From Fimbriimonadales bacterium (lineage in GTDB: Bacteria; Armatimonadota; Fimbriimonadia; Fimbriimonadales; GBS-DC): a stretch of DNA of 9,942 bases. A program made the translations under genes and the position numbers. Each line of letters begins with the position of its first letter. The stretch's first letter is position 1. The notes below the pieces were generated by a model, which was given only the letters and a program-made list of their open reading frames with translations, ran no database searches and had not been told where the DNA came from. The stretch lies in NCBI GenBank assembly GCA_026416065.1, contig JAOAFW010000171.1:1-9942 (forward strand), in the 5' to 3' direction. This document shows positions 6,498 to 9,942 of the stretch, piece by piece.

Positions 6498-6545
6498 CCC
6501 ATTTGCACGAGAGAGAGGGGACAGAGGAGGAAGGCTAAGTTCAGA

Positions 6546-8444
6546 TCAGTGCGGCTTCCCCAGCTCGGCAGGCGGGTCGAGCACAGGGTGATAGTGAATC
6601 CCGCGCTCTTTGGGCTGACCGTAGAGTTCAGGATGCAGATACTTGCCCCGATGTTCAGGCAACTTCCACTCCTCCACCTGAATCCGATGCTGCTGCGCGT
6701 AGGGATCTTTGCGGATGCCCGTCACCTGCCACGAGACTTTCACATGCGGTTTGTCCGTGCGGATGACGAACTGATTGTTGCGTATCTCCTGCGCGATAAT
6801 CGCCTGCGCGAACTGCCCGATGACCGTCAGCTGATACCGAAAATCGGTGTTCAACGCCTCGAACCATTCGGGCAGGGTCACAACCGCGTAGCCTCGCGCA
6901 TCCGTGGTCACATTCCCGTTGTAGAGGTTCATCATATCGGGGCTTTCCACGAAGGAGTGGACGAGGTACTTGTTCTCTGGGTCGAGCGGGTGGTCGATTT
7001 TGAACGAGCCTGCGCTTTTGGAGAGCGTGCCCTGCACATGCACCCGTCCCTGAAAATAGCCTGCATAGCCGCTGGAGCTGTTGGTTTGTCCGAATAGACC
7101 GTAGTTAGTTCCTGTGGTTGATATTGCCCAGCCGAAGACGCCTATGCCGTCAGTGCTTGACGTGCTGCCAGCAACCCCTATTCCAAGCCCGAAGCCAGAT
7201 ACCCCACGTCCACTGGGGCTAACGCTTTCACCGTATACCCCTGATGGGGTACCTGAAGCGGCTGTTGCGCGTCCGTACACGCCAAACCCACTGGTACTGG
7301 CGCTTTCTCCATGCACGCCGTATGCCGTCGCGCCAGTCGAGGTTGCCAGCCCGTACACCCCGCGCGTCTGTCCGCGCCCGTCCACGCCAGAAAAGCCCGT
7401 CTGCGTTACGCCCCAGACGGCGGTGTCGCTGACGGCTTGCACCTGCAGCCCGCGTCCACTGCCTGTATGGTCGATGCGCACCGCGTCGGAGCCTGTATTG
7501 GTAGACACTTGCAGGCGTGCGTTGGGACTGGTCACGCCGATTCCGACATTCCCTGAGAAGTAGCCGCGCCCTTCAAAATAGCCCGCGTATCCGCTGGAAC
7601 TGTTCGTCTTACCGAACACGCCGTAGTTGGTTCCTGTTGAGGCTGTAGCAAAGCCGTAAACGCCCCTACCGTTGGGGCTACGGCTCACTCCGTACACGCC
7701 TGAGGTGTCGCCGCTGATTGCCGTAGCAAAGCCGTACACGCCATAGCCATCGGTACTGGCGGTTCGCCCATGCACGCCCCACGATGAACCACTGGTCGCC
7801 GCCACATCGCCGTAGATGGCGAAATTGGCGTTCGTCGCCACATGAAGGCGTGCGCTCATGGTGTTCGTTCCTATGCCCACATTCCCCGTGTTGTAGAAAA
7901 TGTTGCTCCCCGACGCTTGCCAGAACTCGTCGCGCAGATCCTCTGCAGGTGCCCACACAGCGCCGTTCCATTTCAACACATCACCGTTGTTCGGGGGGGC
8001 GCTCGTGACCAAGCGTCCCTGCAGCCGCGTAACGGTTGGGTTCGGGTAGCTTCCGCTGAGGTCGCCGCCCGCTGCGCCAATCGGGTTCGCTGCGTTTGCC
8101 CGAATCGCATACGGCGTCGGGTTAATCTTCACGCGCGGGCTGAGCGTGGTCGAGCCAACCCGTATCTCCAGCCAGCGGTCGGCGCCGTCCCACACATTCC
8201 CGAAGTTCAACTCCACCGTGAATAGTCCGTTCTGCACAGTCACATTTTGCGTAAGCGGCGAGCCAACTTGTGCAGGTCCTGAGTTCGTTGGGTGGTTGAA
8301 CAGCGTGAAGGTCATGCTCAGCGTGGCGTTGACAGGGTTGCCGCTCTGTCGTAAGTACCCCTGGTAGGTAAACGCCTGCGAGTACGCGCTGCTTACAACC
8401 AGCAACGCAAGCGACGCCAGAAGCCCTCGATTGAATCGCGTCAT
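6546..8444 (-). CDS. Secreted GVYG-repeat protein with conserved C-terminal domain
   Basis: A 632-residue exported protein of unknown function. A Sec signal peptide covers 1-24 (GLLASLALLVVSSAYSQA, probably cut before FTYQGYL). An N-terminal beta-rich domain follows (about 25-118, ending KINPTPYAIRANAA), then the structural-protein motif GGDLSGSYPNPTV (126-138) and a DVLKWNGAVW motif. About 185-470 is filled with short glycine-rich repeats of GVYG/GVHG/GVFG type and two NVGIG segments, resembling phage tail-fibre and surface-protein stalks. The C-terminal part (about 478-585) starts SFKIDHPLDPENKYLVHSFV and contains FEALNTDFRYQLTVIG and VSWQVTGIRKDP, a domain I recall from many uncharacterised bacterial exported proteins. 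No membrane anchor or LPxTG motif is seen. The start at 8444 has GGAG 7 bases upstream; the ATG at 8447 is possible. In-frame reading to 8555 adds 37 residues with no signal character and is rejected. Confidence 0.88.
   Translation of the reverse strand: MTRFNRGLLASLALLVVSSAYSQAFTYQGYLRQSGNPVNATLSMTFTLFNHPTNSGPAQVGSPLTQNVTVQNGLFTVELNFGNVWDGADRWLEIRVGSTTLSPRVKINPTPYAIRANAANPIGAAGGDLSGSYPNPTVTRLQGRLVTSAPPNNGDVLKWNGAVWAPAEDLRDEFWQASGSNIFYNTGNVGIGTNTMSARLHVATNANFAIYGDVAATSGSSWGVHGRTASTDGYGVYGFATAISGDTSGVYGVSRSPNGRGVYGFATASTGTNYGVFGKTNSSSGYAGYFEGRGYFSGNVGIGVTSPNARLQVSTNTGSDAVRIDHTGSGRGLQVQAVSDTAVWGVTQTGFSGVDGRGQTRGVYGLATSTGATAYGVHGESASTSGFGVYGRATAASGTPSGVYGESVSPSGRGVSGFGLGIGVAGSTSSTDGIGVFGWAISTTGTNYGLFGQTNSSSGYAGYFQGRVHVQGTLSKSAGSFKIDHPLDPENKYLVHSFVESPDMMNLYNGNVTTDARGYAVVTLPEWFEALNTDFRYQLTVIGQFAQAIIAQEIRNNQFVIRTDKPHVKVSWQVTGIRKDPYAQQHRIQVEEWKLPEHRGKYLHPELYGQPKERGIHYHPVLDPPAELGKPH
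7050..7672 (-). repeat. Internal direct repeat within the GVYG protein (period 522 bases)
   Basis: The stretch at about 7050-7150 reappears diverged at about 7572-7672. Corresponding bases are offset by 522, or 174 codons. The encoded blocks are STGTNYGVFGKTNSSSGYAG (first copy, about residues 269-288) and TTGTNYGLFGQTNSSSGYAG (second copy, about 443-462). Each is followed by YF[EQ]GR. The offset keeps frame, consistent with an old in-frame duplication of a 174-residue module made of shorter GVYG units. Confidence 0.75.
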
Positions 8445-8621
8445 CATTTGTCTCCCATTTATCGACCCTCCACGAAGCTCACGATGCCTCAAGCATCGCA
8501 AAAAATCGATAGACCACTCACGTGCAGCAACTTTTGTGCCAGAGGAGTGAGGCATCCTAACCTGTTCCGCAACGACTGATTGCCTACAGGAGAAACGCCT
8601 TGCCTAGCGAACTGGGTAATT
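8445..8621. promoter_or_regulatory. Divergent intergenic region with inverted repeats
   Basis: These 177 bases separate two divergent genes and should hold both promoters, but I find no convincing -35/-10 pair on either strand. CGATGC (8482-8487) and GCATCG (8493-8498) form a 6-bp hairpin with a 5-base loop, next to an A6 run on the plus strand (8500-8505). GATGCCTCA (8483-8491) is also the exact reverse complement of TGAGGCATC (8548-8556). The same bases can thus pair with either partner, giving two mutually exclusive stems in the leader of the minus-strand gene if transcription starts beyond 8556. Confidence 0.5.
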
Positions 8622-9698
8622 GTGCTACGCATTGCGCACACGGCGGATGTGCATCTGGGCAGGGCGTTTGGCTATCTGGGGGAGGCGGCGTCGGCGCACC
8701 AGGAGCGGCTGAAGCGGTCGTTTCGGCGCGTATTTGCCGAGTCACAGGCGCGCGGATGCCACGCGGTGCTCATCGCAGGCGATCTGTTCGACAGCTCGCG
8801 CGTGGGACGCCGCTGGATGGAGTTCGCCCTGTCCACAATCGCCGAGACGCGCCTGCCCGTGATAGTGATTCCGGGCAATCACGACCCTGCAGAGGCGCAT
8901 CCGTTCCGCGAGGCGCGCCTGCCCCCGAACCTGCACTTTTTGCCTGACACGACGCGCCTGCGCCTCGATACGCTGGATCTGGAGGTGGTGACATGTCCAG
9001 CGGGGGACGAGGCGCGCTGGCAACCTGCCCTGCGGCGCGACCCCAACGGCGCGCCGTTCCAGATTGCGCTCATGCACGGCTCGATGCCCAACGCGGGCGG
9101 GCAGGGCGATATCCAGCCCCAGTGGATCGGCGCGAGCGGATTGGACTATATCGCGCTGGGCGACTGGCACTCGCCGCAGGAATGGACGCAGGGCAGCACC
9201 GTTTGCTACTACAGCGGCGCGCCCGAGATGATTATGCCGCGTCAGCAACTGCCCGCCGTGATGCTGATTGCCGAGCTTGCGCCGGGACAGCCCGCTCGCG
9301 TGGAGCGCGTTATCACAGGCGAGGCGCGCTATCCCGACGGGGCGCACGACGGAACGCTGGAGTGGGACATCGCGCCCTACGCCACAACGCTGGAACTGTT
9401 GACCGACCTACGCAGTCGGCTTACTCCTGAAACCGTCGCCACAATCCGCCTTGTCGGGCGATGGCGCAGCGCAGAGCCGCTCAGTGTACAACTTTTAGCC
9501 GAAAACCTGCAACCACACTGCCTGTGGCTGGAGCTGGAGAGCGCGTTCCAGCCCGAATTGCTGCAGCCTCACACGCCGTTCGAGGCGATGCTCACCGAGA
9601 TCGCGCAGGAACGCGCCGCGCAGGAGCCAGCGCAGGCGAGCCTGTATTATGAAGCGGCGCAAACCGCCCTTTACCTGCTGCGAGGAGGCAGATTATGA
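8622..9698 (+). CDS. Metallophosphoesterase, YhaO/SbcD-like DNA repair nuclease subunit
   Basis: A 358-residue calcineurin-like phosphoesterase of the Mre11/SbcD/YhaO group. These are metal-dependent nucleases that work with an SMC-like ATPase on DNA ends. The phosphoesterase motifs are in order: ADVH (8-11), GDLFD (53-57), PGNHDP (84-89), MHG (151-153) and GDWH (180-183), so the two-metal site looks complete. The C-terminal 140 residues are diverged, as is usual for the capping region. I chose the GTG at 8622 because it yields the family-typical beginning MLRIAHTADVHLG. The in-frame TTG at 8580 adds 14 unlike residues. Neither start has a good Shine-Dalgarno sequence, so translation may be weak or the message leaderless. 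The TGA overlaps the ATG of the ATPase gene by 4 bases (ATGA), indicating coupled expression of a two-subunit complex. Confidence 0.9.
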   Translation: MLRIAHTADVHLGRAFGYLGEAASAHQERLKRSFRRVFAESQARGCHAVLIAGDLFDSSRVGRRWMEFALSTIAETRLPVIVIPGNHDPAEAHPFREARLPPNLHFLPDTTRLRLDTLDLEVVTCPAGDEARWQPALRRDPNGAPFQIALMHGSMPNAGGQGDIQPQWIGASGLDYIALGDWHSPQEWTQGSTVCYYSGAPEMIMPRQQLPAVMLIAELAPGQPARVERVITGEARYPDGAHDGTLEWDIAPYATTLELLTDLRSRLTPETVATIRLVGRWRSAEPLSVQLLAENLQPHCLWLELESAFQPELLQPHTPFEAMLTEIAQERAAQEPAQASLYYEAAQTALYLLRGGRL

Positions 9699-9942
9699 AG
9701 TTCCGCAGGCTCGCGCTGGAGGGCTATGGACGATTCTGCGAGCGCACCGTGTTCGAGTTCGACGCAGGGCTAAACTGCGTTCTGGGCGCGAACGAGTCGG
9801 GCAAAAGCACGCTGTTAGCGGCGTTGCTGGACGCGCTGTATACCTTGCCCTCCACAACCGCTCAGCCCGCTCGTGAGCGCATTCACTGGGGGCATCCACA
9901 CGGCTGGCAACTGGAGCTGGAACTGGAGCTACGCGGTGAGCG
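9695..9942 (+). CDS. YhaN/SbcC/Rad50-like ATPase, N-terminal part (runs off the window)
   Basis: Only 82 codons lie inside the window. The protein opens with MKFRRLALEGYGRF and reaches the Walker A motif GANESGKST at 31-39, followed by LLAALLDALY. This layout (N-terminal beta hairpin, a 'GYGRF' segment, then G-x-N-E-[AS]-G-K-S-T) fits Rad50/SMC-like ATPases and is closer to the YhaN/NEAGKST type than to classical SbcC. Family knowledge predicts a long coiled coil and a C-terminal Walker B/signature lobe beyond 9942. The ATG at 9695 has GGAGG (9684-9688) 6 bases upstream and overlaps the stop of the phosphoesterase gene, the expected partner. Together they probably form a nuclease-ATPase complex for DNA end processing. 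Confidence 0.88.
   Translation, partial: MKFRRLALEGYGRFCERTVFEFDAGLNCVLGANESGKSTLLAALLDALYTLPSTTAQPARERIHWGHPHGWQLELELELRGE

Larger units (their letters stand above)
6103..6545. other. Noncoding stretch with palindromes between two minus-strand genes
   Basis: About 440 bases without a convincing gene. From right to left it holds a purine-rich segment (6506-6535), a G/C-rich multi-stem element (6391-6497), a 34-bp palindrome (6272-6305) and a plain stretch with two partly similar GCCTCACT-containing segments (about 6127-6165). Short open frames on both strands lack ribosome binding sites or recognisable products. No T-run follows any hairpin on the minus strand, so I see no classical terminator for the gene ending at 6546. 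Confidence 0.6.

Noticed and set aside
7050..7800. Repeated short motifs that could suggest a CRISPR-like or tandem array
   Set aside because: The periodicity is in frame, diverged and coding for GVYG-type protein repeats; there are no uniform repeats with unique spacers.
8445..8555. N-terminal extension of the repeat protein to an ATG at 8555
   Set aside because: It would bury the signal peptide behind 37 unlike residues; the ATG at 8444 has a well-placed GGAG.
8580..8621. TTG start at 8580 for the phosphoesterase
   Set aside because: The 14 extra residues do not match the family, which begins MLRIAHTADVHLG, as given by the GTG at 8622. The nearby AGGAG at 8588-8592 leads to a TTG in another frame.
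8445..8621. Sigma-70 promoters for the divergent genes
   Set aside because: TTGCTG and TTGAGG candidates on the minus strand lack a -10 box at 16-18 bases; nothing convincing on the plus strand.

Overview
The window is bacterial chromosomal DNA of moderately high GC with dense coding, many 0-4 base gene junctions and good Shine-Dalgarno sites. It carries type IV pilus genes, a SigB/SigF/SigG-like sigma factor, a FadN-like beta-oxidation enzyme and an exported GVYG-repeat protein. This mix fits a free-living, possibly thermophilic Armatimonadota-like bacterium, but that placement is an impression from family resemblance; nothing here is a taxonomic marker. No rRNA, tRNA, CRISPR array, IS element or phage module was seen. 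The first 16 bases match the Nextera/Tn5 mosaic end, so the left edge is a contig end with untrimmed adapter.

Layout: (1) 17-2686, plus strand: the C-terminal end of pilT, then pilC, then a sigma-70 family gene. These are probably one operon, with a 9-bp perfect hairpin between pilC and the sigma gene. (2) 2683-5819, minus strand: a two-gene operon of a fused 3-hydroxyacyl-CoA dehydrogenase/enoyl-CoA hydratase (fadN-like), then a sugar epimerase of the D-tagatose 3-epimerase type starting 2 bases after it. The operon meets the sigma gene tail to tail with a 4-base overlap. (3) 5863-6102: a small uncertain minus-strand ORF. (4) 6103-6545: a noncoding stretch with a 34-bp near-perfect palindrome and a G/C-rich multi-stem element. 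(5) 6546-8444, minus strand: a secreted repeat protein. (6) 8622-9942, plus strand: a metallophosphoesterase overlapping a Walker-A ATPase by 4 bases, a YhaO/YhaN or SbcD/SbcC-like DNA repair pair cut by the window end.

The most interesting item is the sigma factor at 1388-2686. After complete sigma regions 2-4 it carries a C-terminal domain with the layout of a GGDEF domain. The catalytic GGDEF motif is gone (GYASL), while an RxxD motif is kept exactly five residues upstream of it, the position of the c-di-GMP-binding I-site. With its place behind pilT and pilC, this suggests a sigma factor that senses c-di-GMP directly and may tie transcription to type IV pilus function. The architecture is seen in the sequence; the ligand and the regulation are inference.
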